This document shows, one piece after another, positions 42,083 through 52,162 of a stretch of DNA of 64,000 nucleotides (position 1 is its first letter; each line of letters begins with the position of its first letter). The stretch lies in contig WASS01000020.1 of assembly GCA_009712635.1 (NCBI GenBank), forward strand, positions 505,208 to 569,207. Reading direction: 5' to 3'. The stretch is from Hungatella sp. GTDB lineage: Bacteria > Bacillota > Clostridia > Lachnospirales > Lachnospiraceae. Below the pieces are notes generated by a model that was given only the letters and a program-made list of their open reading frames with translations, did not search any database and was not told where the DNA came from. The translations under genes were made by a program, and so were the position numbers.

Positions 42083-42141
42083 ACCATATAAGTTTATCAT
42101 AGTTCCAGCCATTTGTAAAGCTGCCTTTTAAGATATCTTAC

Positions 42142-43803
42142 TTACACCTTAAAACAGCTTCCTCCAATAAATTCCCGTACAATGGAGTTACGGGGAATGT
42201 CTTCACTATTAACTCCCAAAAAATAATCCAGGAACTTTAAAAGCCGTTTCGCTTCCATGTATTCCGGCGATTCTCTTGGTATTCCAAACAAAAGCGGTTC
42301 TGCGTACTGCTTTAATACAGATAATTCATATACTGTGGCAGAATTAAACATCATATCTGCAGATTCCTGGAATGGGAAAATATAGGCTTCCTCACCCTCT
42401 CTTACAGTGGGCCACATGCGTATGGTATCCTGGGCTGATGCACCTCTGGTTCTGGCATCCCGCACCATGCGCCTGATCAGGCGGCAGTCCGTGGTTGGTA
42501 TCCGGTTATGCTCATCAATGTTTAACTGGGTCAGTGCACTGACATAGACACGGAATTTACTATCTTTTGGAAGTGAATAGGATAACTTATCATTCAGACA
42601 GTGAATTCCTTCGATTACCAGAATATCGTCATCACCCAATTTCAAGTAATCTCCCCGATATTCCCGTTCTCCTGTTTTAAACTGGTATCTTGGCATCTCT
42701 ACCGTTTCGCCAGCTAAAAGAGCCGTCATATCCTTATTAAACTGATCGATGTCCAGACATTCCAGTACTTCATAATTATAGCTTCCGTCCGGATTTTTCG
42801 GACTGTTAACCCTGTTTACAAAATAATCATCCACTGCTATGGGGTGTGGAATCATCCCCTGGGCCTTTAATTGTATTGATAATCTGTGAGAAAATGTAGT
42901 TTTTCCTGAAGAAGACGGACCTGCTATCATAACAAATTTTTTGCTTCTGTCAGAACCAATCCGTGCTGCAATTTCACCAATCTTTTTCTCCTGAAGCGCT
43001 TCCTGAATCAGAATCAGTTCATTGATATTACCTGCTGCTATGCCTTCGTTTAATGCTCCGACATGGGAAACATTCAGACGTTCTCCCCATTTAACACTTT
43101 CCTTTAGCACCGTGAAAAGCTTCTGCTTTTTTTCTGCCTCAAAAACAGGTACTTCCTGCGGATTTTCCTTCTGAGGGAGCATGAGCATAAATCCTTCATC
43201 ATAAGGAATGATATCAAAATATTTAATATATCCTGTGTTCTGTACCATATAGCCGTAAAAATAATCTTCAAAGCCACCGATGCTGTATAAATTCACGCGG
43301 GATACTCTGCGGTAGCGGAAAAGCCGCTCTTTGTCATACATACGGTGCTTATGAAATAATTCAATGGCATCATCTGTATTGACGCTTCGCTTCATAATGG
43401 GGATCTTCTGATCCACGTATTCCCTCATTCGTGTCAGTACCCGGTTTAACAGTTCTTCCGTCAGTTCTACAGTTCCATGGGGCTGAATGTAATATCCCTT
43501 TCCCAGAGAAAAATCAACTGTCACTTTTTCAATATTTTCAGAACCAGCCACATCATAGAATGCTTTCATCATGAGAAAAATTGCGCTTCGGTGATAAGTC
43601 TGAATTCCCGGCTGATCTTTTCCGGTATAAAATTGAAGCGTACAATCAAACTGAACGGTCTTATGAAGCTCTCTCAATTTACCGTTGATCCCCACCAGCA
43701 GAATCTCATCTTCATACTGGGACTGATATTCCTTTGCTATATCCTGATAAGTGGTTCCAATTGGATATTGTTTCTTAGTTCCATCTATTGTTACAATCGC
43801 CAT
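42142..43803 (-). CDS. TGS-domain uridine kinase-like nucleoside kinase
   Basis: 553 residues: N-terminal TGS-like domain (1-60), a threonyl-tRNA-synthetase-like second domain (HRSAIFLMMKAFYDV; about 70-200), then a uridine kinase P-loop domain with Walker A GPSSSGKTTFSHRL (about 293-307), AVDDYF and VIEGIHCLN. This fusion family is widespread in Firmicutes; phosphorylation of uridine/cytidine is the presumed activity but the natural substrate is not certain. Start ATG after AAGGAGGAAAAGA. Confidence 0.85.
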   Translation of the reverse strand: MAIVTIDGTKKQYPIGTTYQDIAKEYQSQYEDEILLVGINGKLRELHKTVQFDCTLQFYTGKDQPGIQTYHRSAIFLMMKAFYDVAGSENIEKVTVDFSLGKGYYIQPHGTVELTEELLNRVLTRMREYVDQKIPIMKRSVNTDDAIELFHKHRMYDKERLFRYRRVSRVNLYSIGGFEDYFYGYMVQNTGYIKYFDIIPYDEGFMLMLPQKENPQEVPVFEAEKKQKLFTVLKESVKWGERLNVSHVGALNEGIAAGNINELILIQEALQEKKIGEIAARIGSDRSKKFVMIAGPSSSGKTTFSHRLSIQLKAQGMIPHPIAVDDYFVNRVNSPKNPDGSYNYEVLECLDIDQFNKDMTALLAGETVEMPRYQFKTGEREYRGDYLKLGDDDILVIEGIHCLNDKLSYSLPKDSKFRVYVSALTQLNIDEHNRIPTTDCRLIRRMVRDARTRGASAQDTIRMWPTVREGEEAYIFPFQESADMMFNSATVYELSVLKQYAEPLLFGIPRESPEYMEAKRLLKFLDYFLGVNSEDIPRNSIVREFIGGSCFKV

Positions 43804-43814
43804 TCTTTTCCTCC

Positions 43815-44636
43815 TTATAAAAATGTCTCAGGAAATCTCACATCTGCCTTGCCAATCTCCAGCTCTTCCCCTGTATTAGCCTTTAGAAAATCTTCCATAA
43901 ATTTCAGAAAAAGATATTCAAGCCCATAATGGCCTGCATCAATCACTGCCATATGATTTGCTGCTGCATCAGTTCCGCTGTGATGACCGATATCACCGGT
44001 AATCAGTACTTCCACTCCTGCTTTTAACGCAGGTTTTATCATGCTGGAACCAGCGCCCGGGCTGATGCCCACAAAGGTTACCGGCTCTTTTATATCCTGT
44101 TCTCCATATATGGTAACGAAGGGAAGTCTGAACCGTTCTTTTACCAGACCAGCCAGTTCCCTCACTGTCATGGGCTGTTCTAAATAACCGGTCTTTCCGA
44201 TTCCATATGGAAGTTCTTTTATGCCTTCCGGTGTTTCAAACGGAACAATCCCTTCCTGTTCCAATACCTGGGTTTTTTCTAACCCCAGCATTCCCGCAGC
44301 GGCATCCGCCATACATCCGGGTGCTGCATCAAAGTTGGTATGCATGGCGTAACAGCAGATATCATGCTTCATCAGCTTCATCAGTCTTTCACCGATAAAA
44401 TCACTGTCAGTAATTCTGCTTACAGGCTTAAAAATCAGGGGATGATGGGTCAAAAGAAGATCAGCTCCATACTGCACTGCCTCTTCTATTGCTCTCTCAT
44501 CCCCGTCCAGCGCGATAAATACTTTTTTTATCTCTTTTTTATTCCGTCCCACAAGAAGTCCTACATTATCCCATTCACAGGCACATTTAACAGGCGCCAG
44601 CTGTTCCAGTATTTCAATCAGTTTGCTGCATTGCAT
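43815..44636 (-). CDS. Nif3-like dinuclear metal centre protein
   Basis: 273 residues of the NIF3/YqfO family: LLTHHPLIFKP, AMHTNFDAAPGCMAD and GDIGHHSGTDAA ... VIDAGHYGLE supply the metal-binding His, Asp and Glu. Sometimes labelled GTP cyclohydrolase I type 2, but the role is not settled. Overlaps trmK by 23 nt, the usual neighbour. Start ATG after AAGGAGGCACAAG. Confidence 0.9.
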   Translation of the reverse strand: MQCSKLIEILEQLAPVKCACEWDNVGLLVGRNKKEIKKVFIALDGDERAIEEAVQYGADLLLTHHPLIFKPVSRITDSDFIGERLMKLMKHDICCYAMHTNFDAAPGCMADAAAGMLGLEKTQVLEQEGIVPFETPEGIKELPYGIGKTGYLEQPMTVRELAGLVKERFRLPFVTIYGEQDIKEPVTFVGISPGAGSSMIKPALKAGVEVLITGDIGHHSGTDAAANHMAVIDAGHYGLEYLFLKFMEDFLKANTGEELEIGKADVRFPETFL

Positions 44637-45324
44637 CTTGTGCCTCCTTATTCCACTTCAGTTCCAGTTTCAGTTCTTCGATTCTGCTCTCTGCGTTTCT
44701 TGTTCCGCTTGACTGAAGTCCTTTTAGAATTTCACCAATCTGTATCTGTTCTTTCTGTAAAAATTCCTTTAAAATAGGATTTTTTGAATCTAACAGGTCT
44801 TTTCCGTACCGGTAACCCAGTTCCGGATCCCTATCCTCCGAGATCATAGATTCTCTGGTAACACCCATAACGGAATAATATTTTCCGTCCTCTTTTATCA
44901 TAGTCTCTCTTCCAATAGAAAATTCATGTTCTGCAAGAAACTTACGGACTTTATAAAGCTCCGAATGAGGTGACAGGACCCAGTATGAGATACTGTCCCA
45001 TAAATGCCGTCCCTCCTCCAATATATGTATGATCAGTTCTCCGCCCATGCCAGCAATGACAACGCAGTCAGCCTGATTTTTTTCTAATTTTAAAAGCCCG
45101 TCGCTTAAACGGACTTCAACCAGATCGGTAAGACCTGCCTCTTTTATGTGAGTCTGGGCCCTTAAAAGAGGCCCTTTTCTCACATCCATGGCAATTGCAG
45201 ATTTTGCAATCCCCTCCTGTACTAAATGAATCGGGATATAACCATGATCGGTACCGATGTCAGCCACGCGGCTGCCACCAGGTACAAAGGAAGCGATCAT
45301 TCCCAAACGTTTTGATAATTTCAT
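44614..45324 (-). CDS. trmK: tRNA (adenine(22)-N1)-methyltransferase
   Basis: 236 residues: SAM-binding ADIGTDHGYIPIHL, VIAGMGGELI and the LSPHSELYKVRKFL segment typical of TrmK. Methylates A22 of tRNA. A helical tail (about 195-236) is present. Start ATG after GGAGTTTACT, 20 nt past rpoD. Confidence 0.92.
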   Translation of the reverse strand: MKLSKRLGMIASFVPGGSRVADIGTDHGYIPIHLVQEGIAKSAIAMDVRKGPLLRAQTHIKEAGLTDLVEVRLSDGLLKLEKNQADCVVIAGMGGELIIHILEEGRHLWDSISYWVLSPHSELYKVRKFLAEHEFSIGRETMIKEDGKYYSVMGVTRESMISEDRDPELGYRYGKDLLDSKNPILKEFLQKEQIQIGEILKGLQSSGTRNAESRIEELKLELKWNKEAQDAMQQTD

Positions 45325-45344
45325 AGTAAACTCCGTCTTATTTC

Positions 45345-46550
45345 TTAATCGTCCAGATAATCTTTCAGCTTTTTGCTTCTGCTGGGATGGCGCAGTTTTC
45401 GCAAAGCTTTCGCTTCAATCTGTCTGATCCGTTCTCTTGTAACATTAAATTCTTTTCCAACCTCTTCCAAGGTTCTGGGGCGCCCGTCATTTAAACCAAA
45501 CCGAAGTTTTAACACCTTTTGTTCCCGCTCTGTCAGGGTATCAAGAACTTCCATCAGCTGTTCATGAAGCATGGTAAAGGTTGCCGCATCTGCAGGAACC
45601 GCCACCTGATCGTCCTGGATAAAATCACCTAAATGGCTGTCTTCTTCCTCGCCGATAGGTGTTTCTAAAGAAACCGGCTCCTGAGAAACTTTCATAATTT
45701 CCCGTACCCGTTCTACCTGCATATCTGCCCTTGCCGCAATCTCTTCCGGCACAGGTTCTCTTCCCAGTTCCTGTAAAAGCTGTCTGGATACACGTACCAG
45801 ACGGTTAATGGTCTCAACCATATGAACAGGGATCCGGATTGTACGGGCCTGATCTGCTATGGCACGGGTAATTGCCTGTCTGATCCACCAGGTTGCATAG
45901 GTGCTGAACTTATAGCCTTTCCGGTAATCAAACTTTTCCACCGCTTTAATCAGACCTAAATTTCCTTCCTGTATCAGATCCAAAAACTGCATCCCCCGGC
46001 CCACATAGCGTTTGGCGATACTGACGACCAGCCGGAGGTTGGCTTCTGTTAATCTTTGCTTGGATTCTTCATCTCCAAGCTCAATCTTTTTTGCAAGTTC
46101 AATCTCATCTTCACTGGATAGCAGAGGGACTTTACCGATCTCTTTTAGATACATGCGGACCGGATCTTCTACGCTGACACCTTCCGGAACAGATAAATCG
46201 ATACTTTCCATATCGATTTCTTCCTCTTCCTCGATGTCCTCTTCCAAAAACAGATCTTCGTCTAAATCCAGTTCTTCCCCACCCATGGAAAGCACATCTA
46301 CTTTGCTGCTCTCCAGAAAATCATAGATCTGATCCAGACGGTCTGAATCTAAACTCTCTCCAATAAAAAAATCAAGTACTTCCTGGTTCTCCAGGACATT
46401 TCTCTTTTTTCTCGCCAATAAGAGGAGCTGGTTTAACTTCTCCTCAAACGCCGCTGTTGACTCTTCCTGCCTGCTGCCAAAAACCTGTTCCTCTTCTGTC
46501 TTTCCTGAACCCACCATCTTATCTGCTGTCTTCTTAACATTCTCGTCCAT
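45345..46550 (-). CDS. rpoD: RNA polymerase primary sigma factor SigA
   Basis: 401 residues: acidic N-terminal stretch ([15 protein letters not shown]), region 1.2 ([17 protein letters not shown]), region 2 ([36 protein letters not shown]), region 3 and region 4.2 ([20 protein letters not shown]). Housekeeping sigma factor. The ATG at 46550 follows AAGGATGG; GTG 46568 is less likely. Operon dgt-dnaG-rpoD-trmK-nif3. Confidence 0.97.
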   Translation of the reverse strand: MDENVKKTADKMVGSGKTEEEQVFGSRQEESTAAFEEKLNQLLLLARKKRNVLENQEVLDFFIGESLDSDRLDQIYDFLESSKVDVLSMGGEELDLDEDLFLEEDIEEEEEIDMESIDLSVPEGVSVEDPVRMYLKEIGKVPLLSSEDEIELAKKIELGDEESKQRLTEANLRLVVSIAKRYVGRGMQFLDLIQEGNLGLIKAVEKFDYRKGYKFSTYATWWIRQAITRAIADQARTIRIPVHMVETINRLVRVSRQLLQELGREPVPEEIAARADMQVERVREIMKVSQEPVSLETPIGEEEDSHLGDFIQDDQVAVPADAATFTMLHEQLMEVLDTLTEREQKVLKLRFGLNDGRPRTLEEVGKEFNVTRERIRQIEAKALRKLRHPSRSKKLKDYLDD

Positions 46551-46589
46551 GTTTTTCCATCCTTCCACAGCCTGCCTATAGTGTACACC

Positions 46590-48362
46590 CTAATCCAGCG
46601 AAATATTCAAATCCCTCAGCGCAGCCTGTTCCTTTATAATTCTTTGCAGTTCTTCTATCCCTGCTGCATGACGGCTGGCATGATCCAGACTGTTTTTTTT
46701 CACTTTCATTATTGTTTCCGAAAACGCTTTTTTCTGTTCTTCATTATCAAGAGACTCTTTTAAGCTCGCATGGAAAAGACCAGCGACAGTCCGGTATTGA
46801 TCATCATCATCGATGAAATGATTCAAAATCTCGGCCGGATTCAGTGTTCCGGCAGCGTGTCCGTCAAAAACCATCTGTGCCACCTTATGATACAGTTCTT
46901 CTATAAAATCATCAGGAGTAACGACCCCTTTAATCTTATCAAATAGTACAGGATTTTCAATCAGCCAGGTAAGCAGCAGCCTTTGAGACTGCATAACCCC
47001 ATCTTCTTTTTCTTTTTTCCGCTGATTCTTCCCGTTTTCTTCCTCTTCTCCCCTTACTGAGGACCGGACAGGTCCGAGAGTGGCTCCCAGCCGGTTAACC
47101 AGGCGTTTTAAATCCTGGTAATTAATGAAAAATTCTCTGGAAACAGCTTCTAAATAGTTTTCCCGCTCAAGCGCTTCCGGAAATTCCAGAAGCTTTCTTG
47201 CCGTTTGATTATAAAACTCTGTTTTCTGTTCCGGATCATCCATTTTGTAATTCTTTTTCAAAACTTCAATCTCAAAGAGAAAACTGTTTTGTGCCTGTTC
47301 AATTCTCTGTTTAAATTCTTCCGCTCCCAGATTCTTTATAAATTCATCCGGGTCCTTATAAGGCTCCATATTCAGAACACGAATGGAAACTCCCGCATCC
47401 CTTAAAATTGGAATCGCTCTCAGTGCCGCTTTCTGACCTGCTCCATCACTGTCATAGGTAAGGATCACTTTGTCCGTATACCGCTTTAACAGCTGAGCAT
47501 GCTGGGTGGTAAAGGCTGTTCCCAGGGAAGCCACCGCATTGGTAAAGCCTGCCTGATGCATGGCAATTACATCCATATACCCTTCGCAGATCAATATGTA
47601 TTTTTCCCGTGACAATCTGGCATAGTTCAGTCCATATAAGTTTCTGCTTTTATCGAACAGCTTTGTCTCCGGTGAATTTAAATATTTAGGCTCACCTGCC
47701 CCCATAACTCTTCCGCCAAAACCGATGACCCGGTTATTCACATCCATGATAGGAAACATCACCCGGTTCCAGAACTTATCATGACTTCCCTTTTCCTCAA
47801 TTGTCACAAGCCCTGACTGCTTTAATACAGAGTCATCATACCCCTTGCCTCTTAAGTAGCGGTATAAATCGTCACTGGTTTTATTGGAGTAACCAAGTCC
47901 AAAGCGGACTATGGTTTCATCACTTAACTGCCTGTCCTTCAAATACCGGTAACCCGCTTCGCCCTGAGGCTTTTTCAGCTGATAATAAAAATAGCTGGCA
48001 GCCAGCTTATTCATCTCCAGTAGAGCGGCCCTTAAATCTTCCTGCTCCCTTGCCTCCTTGCTGTATTCTTCCACCGGCAGTTTTACTCCTGCCCGGTCTG
48101 CCAGCATCTTAAACGCTTCTGAGAAGGAATAATTCTCATACTCCATAACAAAGGTAATAACATTACCGCCTGCACCGCAGCCAAAGCAGTAATACATCTG
48201 TTTGGCTGGTGACACGGAAAAGGAGGGAGACTTTTCATTATGAAACGGGCATAAGCCAAAATAATTGCTGCCTTTTTTTTGCAGTTTCACGTACCCTGAT
48301 ACGATATCCACAATGTCATTCCTTACGCGGACTTCTTCAATTATGTCTTCCGAATATCGCAT
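46590..48362 (-). CDS. dnaG: DNA primase
   Basis: 590 residues: zinc ligands Cys38, His41, Cys59, Cys62 (CPFHNEKSPSF; YYCFGCGAGG), TOPRIM domain (LICEGYMDVIAMHQ; ILTYDSDGAGQKAA) and a C-terminal DnaB-interacting helical part from about 435. Makes primers for replication. Start ATG at 48362 with GGAGG 12 nt upstream. Confidence 0.96.
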   Translation of the reverse strand: MRYSEDIIEEVRVRNDIVDIVSGYVKLQKKGSNYFGLCPFHNEKSPSFSVSPAKQMYYCFGCGAGGNVITFVMEYENYSFSEAFKMLADRAGVKLPVEEYSKEAREQEDLRAALLEMNKLAASYFYYQLKKPQGEAGYRYLKDRQLSDETIVRFGLGYSNKTSDDLYRYLRGKGYDDSVLKQSGLVTIEEKGSHDKFWNRVMFPIMDVNNRVIGFGGRVMGAGEPKYLNSPETKLFDKSRNLYGLNYARLSREKYILICEGYMDVIAMHQAGFTNAVASLGTAFTTQHAQLLKRYTDKVILTYDSDGAGQKAALRAIPILRDAGVSIRVLNMEPYKDPDEFIKNLGAEEFKQRIEQAQNSFLFEIEVLKKNYKMDDPEQKTEFYNQTARKLLEFPEALERENYLEAVSREFFINYQDLKRLVNRLGATLGPVRSSVRGEEEENGKNQRKKEKEDGVMQSQRLLLTWLIENPVLFDKIKGVVTPDDFIEELYHKVAQMVFDGHAAGTLNPAEILNHFIDDDDQYRTVAGLFHASLKESLDNEEQKKAFSETIMKVKKNSLDHASRHAAGIEELQRIIKEQAALRDLNISLD

Positions 48363-48411
48363 AAAGCCATCAGCCTCCTTTCACAAAGATTTATGATAAA
48401 ATGCTTATTTG

Positions 48412-49422
48412 TCAAATTGCTTTCCATGCCTTTGGTACAAACAGTTCCTCAAACCGGTCAATGGCGTAGCTGTCACTCATGCCGGCAATATAATCACAGA
48501 CAGCACGTTCCTTGTCTGCAGTACCTTTTTCCATTAAATACCGGTATTCCTGGGGAAGCTTATCCGGATAATCCATATAATACTCAAAAAGCATGGCGAT
48601 CATCTTCTGTGCTTTTCCTTCTTCTGCTTTTGGAATCTCATTCTTATAAACATGCTGAAACATCCAGGTTCTAAGTCCCTGCATGGCCGCTTCCATATCA
48701 GAAGACATGATGATCTCATTCTTCTCATAGCTGTTATTGATAATATCATGAATGAGATTATTCAGTCTCTCCCTGACGCTGTGCCCTAAAATATCGGTAT
48801 AGCAGCCGGGAAGATCCTCTTCTACAAACATCTTTGCCCGGATTGCATCATCAATGTCATGATTAATATAGGCAATTTTGTCAGAGAGCCGGACAATGGC
48901 GCCCTCTAACGTGGAGGGATGACCGCTGGTCCGGTGATTTAAGATTCCATCTCTCACTTCCCATGTGAGATTTAAACCCAATCCGTTCTTTTCCAGGATT
49001 TCAACTACCCGCACGCTCTGCCTGTAATGGGCGAACCCCTGGGAACAGATCTCATTAAGAATTGCTTCTCCGGAATGGCCAAACGGAGTATGTCCAAGGT
49101 CATGCCCCAACGCAATCGCCTCTGTTAAATCCTCATTCATGCGCAGGGATTTGGCAATGGTTCTTGCTATCTGGGAAACTTCCAGTGTATGGGTGAGTCT
49201 TGTCCGGTAATGGTCACCCTCCGGTGCCAGAAACACCTGAGTCTTGTGCTTCAGCCTTCGAAATGCTTTACAGTGAATGATTCTGTCACGGTCCCGCTGG
49301 TAAGCGGTGCGGATATCACAGGGTTCTTCTTCCCGTTCTCTGCCTTTGGTATTCTTGCTAAAAGCAGCATAAGGACTTAAATAAGCTTCCTCCCACTGTT
49401 CAGTGGATTCTCTGATATTCAT
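48412..49422 (-). CDS. dgt: dGTPase-like HD-domain triphosphohydrolase
   Basis: 336 residues with the dGTPase HD signature RDRDRIIHCKAFRRLKHKTQ, TRLTHTLEVSQIARTIA, LGHDLGHTPFGHSGE and the HNR box (LNHRTSGHPSTLEG). Hydrolyses dNTPs to nucleoside and triphosphate. This shorter type is usual next to dnaG in clostridia. Start ATG after AAGGATGTGATCG. Confidence 0.92.
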   Translation of the reverse strand: MNIRESTEQWEEAYLSPYAAFSKNTKGREREEEPCDIRTAYQRDRDRIIHCKAFRRLKHKTQVFLAPEGDHYRTRLTHTLEVSQIARTIAKSLRMNEDLTEAIALGHDLGHTPFGHSGEAILNEICSQGFAHYRQSVRVVEILEKNGLGLNLTWEVRDGILNHRTSGHPSTLEGAIVRLSDKIAYINHDIDDAIRAKMFVEEDLPGCYTDILGHSVRERLNNLIHDIINNSYEKNEIIMSSDMEAAMQGLRTWMFQHVYKNEIPKAEEGKAQKMIAMLFEYYMDYPDKLPQEYRYLMEKGTADKERAVCDYIAGMSDSYAIDRFEELFVPKAWKAI

Positions 49423-49508
49423 TCGATCACATCCTTCGCAAAGTTATGGTACATTATATCATATTTTCAGTAATTTTAACACCCTATATTAAATTATTTG
49501 CACTGTGC

Positions 49509-50339
49509 TCATCTGGTGCTGTTGATGTGTTTCCTGTATTCACTGGGCAGACAGCCAAATCGTTTCTTAAAAGCCTTGGCAAATGCCCTGCTGTCAGGAA
49601 ATCCATGCTTCATGGCAATTTCCCCGATTTCATGATCCGTTCCCATGAGTTCACGCACTGCATATTTGACACGCAGGTCAATTAAAAAGGTACGATAATT
49701 AACCTGCGCATACTTTAAAAAAATTCTGGATAAATAGGTGGGACTGAATCCAAAGCGCAATGCCACCGAGTCCAGTTTTAAATCCTGATCATAATTCTCC
49801 CTCATATACTGGGTTACATCAGAAAGTTTATCCAGCTGTTTTTTCTGGCGGATGATCTCTTTATCCATATTTTCTGTTTTAAACTCTGTTACCAGAAGAT
49901 ACAAAAGCTGATAGAACTGGCTTTTTACCTGAAAGCTATACCCATATTCCTGTTTGTCATAAGTAAAAAAAAGAGAAGTCACAAGATCCTTCAGCCTGCG
50001 GTTTGCCTCTTCTCCTTTTCTTTCAAAGTTCACATAGGAATCTTCTCCCATATAATCTTCAAAGGTCTCTCCCGGAATCTGCAAGACAATGGTAATATTG
50101 GGATTGGGGCATTCGATGGAATGCACCTCATTGGAATTGACCAGTACAAACTCATCTCTGGTAAGCCTAAGATGGTTGTTATTGATAAAGAAATCAATCT
50201 CTCCCTCCAGTACCAGAAAAATCTCTACCGAATGGTGCCAGTGCTTTGTCACTTTATAGTTCCCTTCTCTGCCCTCGAAAATAAACAGCCGGAAAGGAAG
50301 ATCATTATTGGGAATTACCAGCTCATGCCTGATTTCCAT
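49509..50339 (-). CDS. AraC-family transcriptional regulator
   Basis: 276 residues: N-terminal cupin (HWHHSVEIFLVLEGEIDFFIN) and C-terminal AraC helix-turn-helix pair (LDSVALRFGFSPTYLSRIF; GEIAMKHGFPDSRAFAKAFKKRFG). Start ATG 50339 follows CGGAGGTGTGAA; a farther ATG at 50378 lacks a ribosome site. Target not evident; it is not next to a sugar operon. Confidence 0.88.
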   Translation of the reverse strand: MEIRHELVIPNNDLPFRLFIFEGREGNYKVTKHWHHSVEIFLVLEGEIDFFINNNHLRLTRDEFVLVNSNEVHSIECPNPNITIVLQIPGETFEDYMGEDSYVNFERKGEEANRRLKDLVTSLFFTYDKQEYGYSFQVKSQFYQLLYLLVTEFKTENMDKEIIRQKKQLDKLSDVTQYMRENYDQDLKLDSVALRFGFSPTYLSRIFLKYAQVNYRTFLIDLRVKYAVRELMGTDHEIGEIAMKHGFPDSRAFAKAFKKRFGCLPSEYRKHINSTR

Positions 50340-50411
50340 TTCACACCTCCGTAAAGTACTGTATCCATTATAAAACATTTCTGTCTGTTTTCCAACGGAT
50401 TTTCTTTTGTA

Positions 50412-52115
50412 TTACACAGGAAGACTGTCACTGACACATAAAACCCCATATCCCAGTTCCGGATTGGGATACTGGGTGATTCCGGGAAGTTTTCTGGCCC
50501 CGCGGATCAGATATGCTTTTATTTTTTCCCCGAAAAGGAACGGATCTCTTCCATCCACAATTCCCCATTCCATGAGAAGCGCGGAACTGCCAGTGACAAA
50601 TGGTGTCGCAAAGGAAGTTCCTGTAACCGAATCATAACCACCTCCTGCATATGCGGCAATAATCCCTACTCCCGGTGCAGCCAGATCAGGCTTTACCTGA
50701 TTGGTTCTTCTGGTGAAACCTCTTCCTGAAAAATCGGCATAGGATTGGTAGGTATCATCATATGCTCCCACCGAAATAACTTTTGAAGCTGTGGAGGGAA
50801 TGGTCAATGTGGTTTCCGGTGTTGCCCGTAAAAAACGGGTGGATTGATTTAATACACCAGAGGAGGGAAGCCATAAATCATATTTCCCTTCAACAATCTG
50901 TCTGGGCGTCAGCCTGAATTTCCAGATACCGCTGTCAACATATGTGTCCGCAGGAAGAAAGTCTAAATAAATCTCCTGTGCTACACTATATGGTCCCGGT
51001 TTTCCGTAGTACAGAAGAATCTGCGTATTCCCGTACCGGATTGTCTGGGGGCCAAGCCTGCTGCTGATAGGGCCTATCACTTCTCCTGAAGGGGTTATAA
51101 TGCTGATATCAAACAAATCCGCATAAGATTTCCAGAGCTGTACACTGAAGCTTTGCTGAAAATTCCCCACACTTAGTTCGATCTCCTGAGGACTTGTCAT
51201 GGTCAATGTTCCTGAAATATGTCCGGCACCAACCCCTTCGTTTCCTGTACCAACCACTATTACAGTTTTTCCATAATTAGAGATATCATCAAGAAATGTT
51301 TCCAAAAGGCTGGTTCCGTCGTGAGATCCATAAGTATTGCCAAAGCTTAAATTAACAGCAACCGGCATCTGCATATCGACGGCTTCTTTCACTGCAAAAT
51401 TCACTGCACGCATAAGCTCTGTAGTCCTTGGAAACCCGTTTTCCTGTGGCACTCCCAGCTTCACCACCAACAGAGGACTTTCATATGCAATCCCTCTGTA
51501 CTGACCCCGGTTTTCCCTGCCGTTTCCTGCTGCAATGGAAGCTACCGCAGTTCCATGACCGGTAATATCAACGGACGGAACCAGTTTATTGGCCTCTGCT
51601 CTGCTTCCTGTTGCCAGAGCCGCATCAATCTCCTCTTTTGTAAATACTCTGTCCAGAGTCTGATCCCACAGCTTTACAATCCGTGTTGTTCCATCCGGGT
51701 TGCGAAAATCATCATGATAATAATCTATTCCGGAATCAATAATGGCTACAAGAACACCTTTTCCGGTCAGATTGTTGGTTCCCTGCTGGACCAGATTGAC
51801 ACAAGAGGCCGCTTTTGCCTGATTTATGGCAAAAAACAGCCTCTTTGGTTTTTCCACATATTCAATCTGGGGAAGATCACTTAACTGGTCAATCAGGGAC
51901 TCCGGTACATTCAAGATGGCATACTCATTTAACATTGGCTCCACCTTGATTCCTATCTGGGTAAGAAAACTGATATCACCGGAATGCTTTACGATCACAT
52001 CCCATGTTTTTTCTACGGGATTATATCCTACATTTAAATTACCTGACTTCTCCCGCTCCTCCGGAGTTGCACTGAGAGCGAGATTAAGCAGATTCTCCAA
52101 TTTCTGATCCTGCAT
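50412..52115 (-). CDS. Subtilisin-like serine protease (Csp-like, S8 family)
   Basis: About 567 residues: N-terminal prodomain-like part (QKLENLLNLALSATPEERE), then S8 catalytic Asp127 (IDSGIDYYHDD), His187 (TGHGTAVASIAAGNG) and Ser501 (TGTSFATP), with a long beta-rich insertion between. All three catalytic residues are present. It resembles the CspA/B/C germination proteases of clostridia. No signal peptide. Start ATG 52115 follows AGGATGTTTAT; the frame is open to 52190 but overlaps the SpoIID-like gene. Confidence 0.87.
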   Translation of the reverse strand: MQDQKLENLLNLALSATPEEREKSGNLNVGYNPVEKTWDVIVKHSGDISFLTQIGIKVEPMLNEYAILNVPESLIDQLSDLPQIEYVEKPKRLFFAINQAKAASCVNLVQQGTNNLTGKGVLVAIIDSGIDYYHDDFRNPDGTTRIVKLWDQTLDRVFTKEEIDAALATGSRAEANKLVPSVDITGHGTAVASIAAGNGRENRGQYRGIAYESPLLVVKLGVPQENGFPRTTELMRAVNFAVKEAVDMQMPVAVNLSFGNTYGSHDGTSLLETFLDDISNYGKTVIVVGTGNEGVGAGHISGTLTMTSPQEIELSVGNFQQSFSVQLWKSYADLFDISIITPSGEVIGPISSRLGPQTIRYGNTQILLYYGKPGPYSVAQEIYLDFLPADTYVDSGIWKFRLTPRQIVEGKYDLWLPSSGVLNQSTRFLRATPETTLTIPSTASKVISVGAYDDTYQSYADFSGRGFTRRTNQVKPDLAAPGVGIIAAYAGGGYDSVTGTSFATPFVTGSSALLMEWGIVDGRDPFLFGEKIKAYLIRGARKLPGITQYPNPELGYGVLCVSDSLPV

Positions 52116-52162
52116 ATAAACATCCTGTGCTTTTTTTACATTGTACGCAGGAAGACGCTCTC

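Noticed and set aside
41738-42131. Two overlapping plus-strand ORFs of 117 and 119 codons
   Set aside because: They cover the RNase P RNA on the opposite strand; such ORFs are a known artefact.
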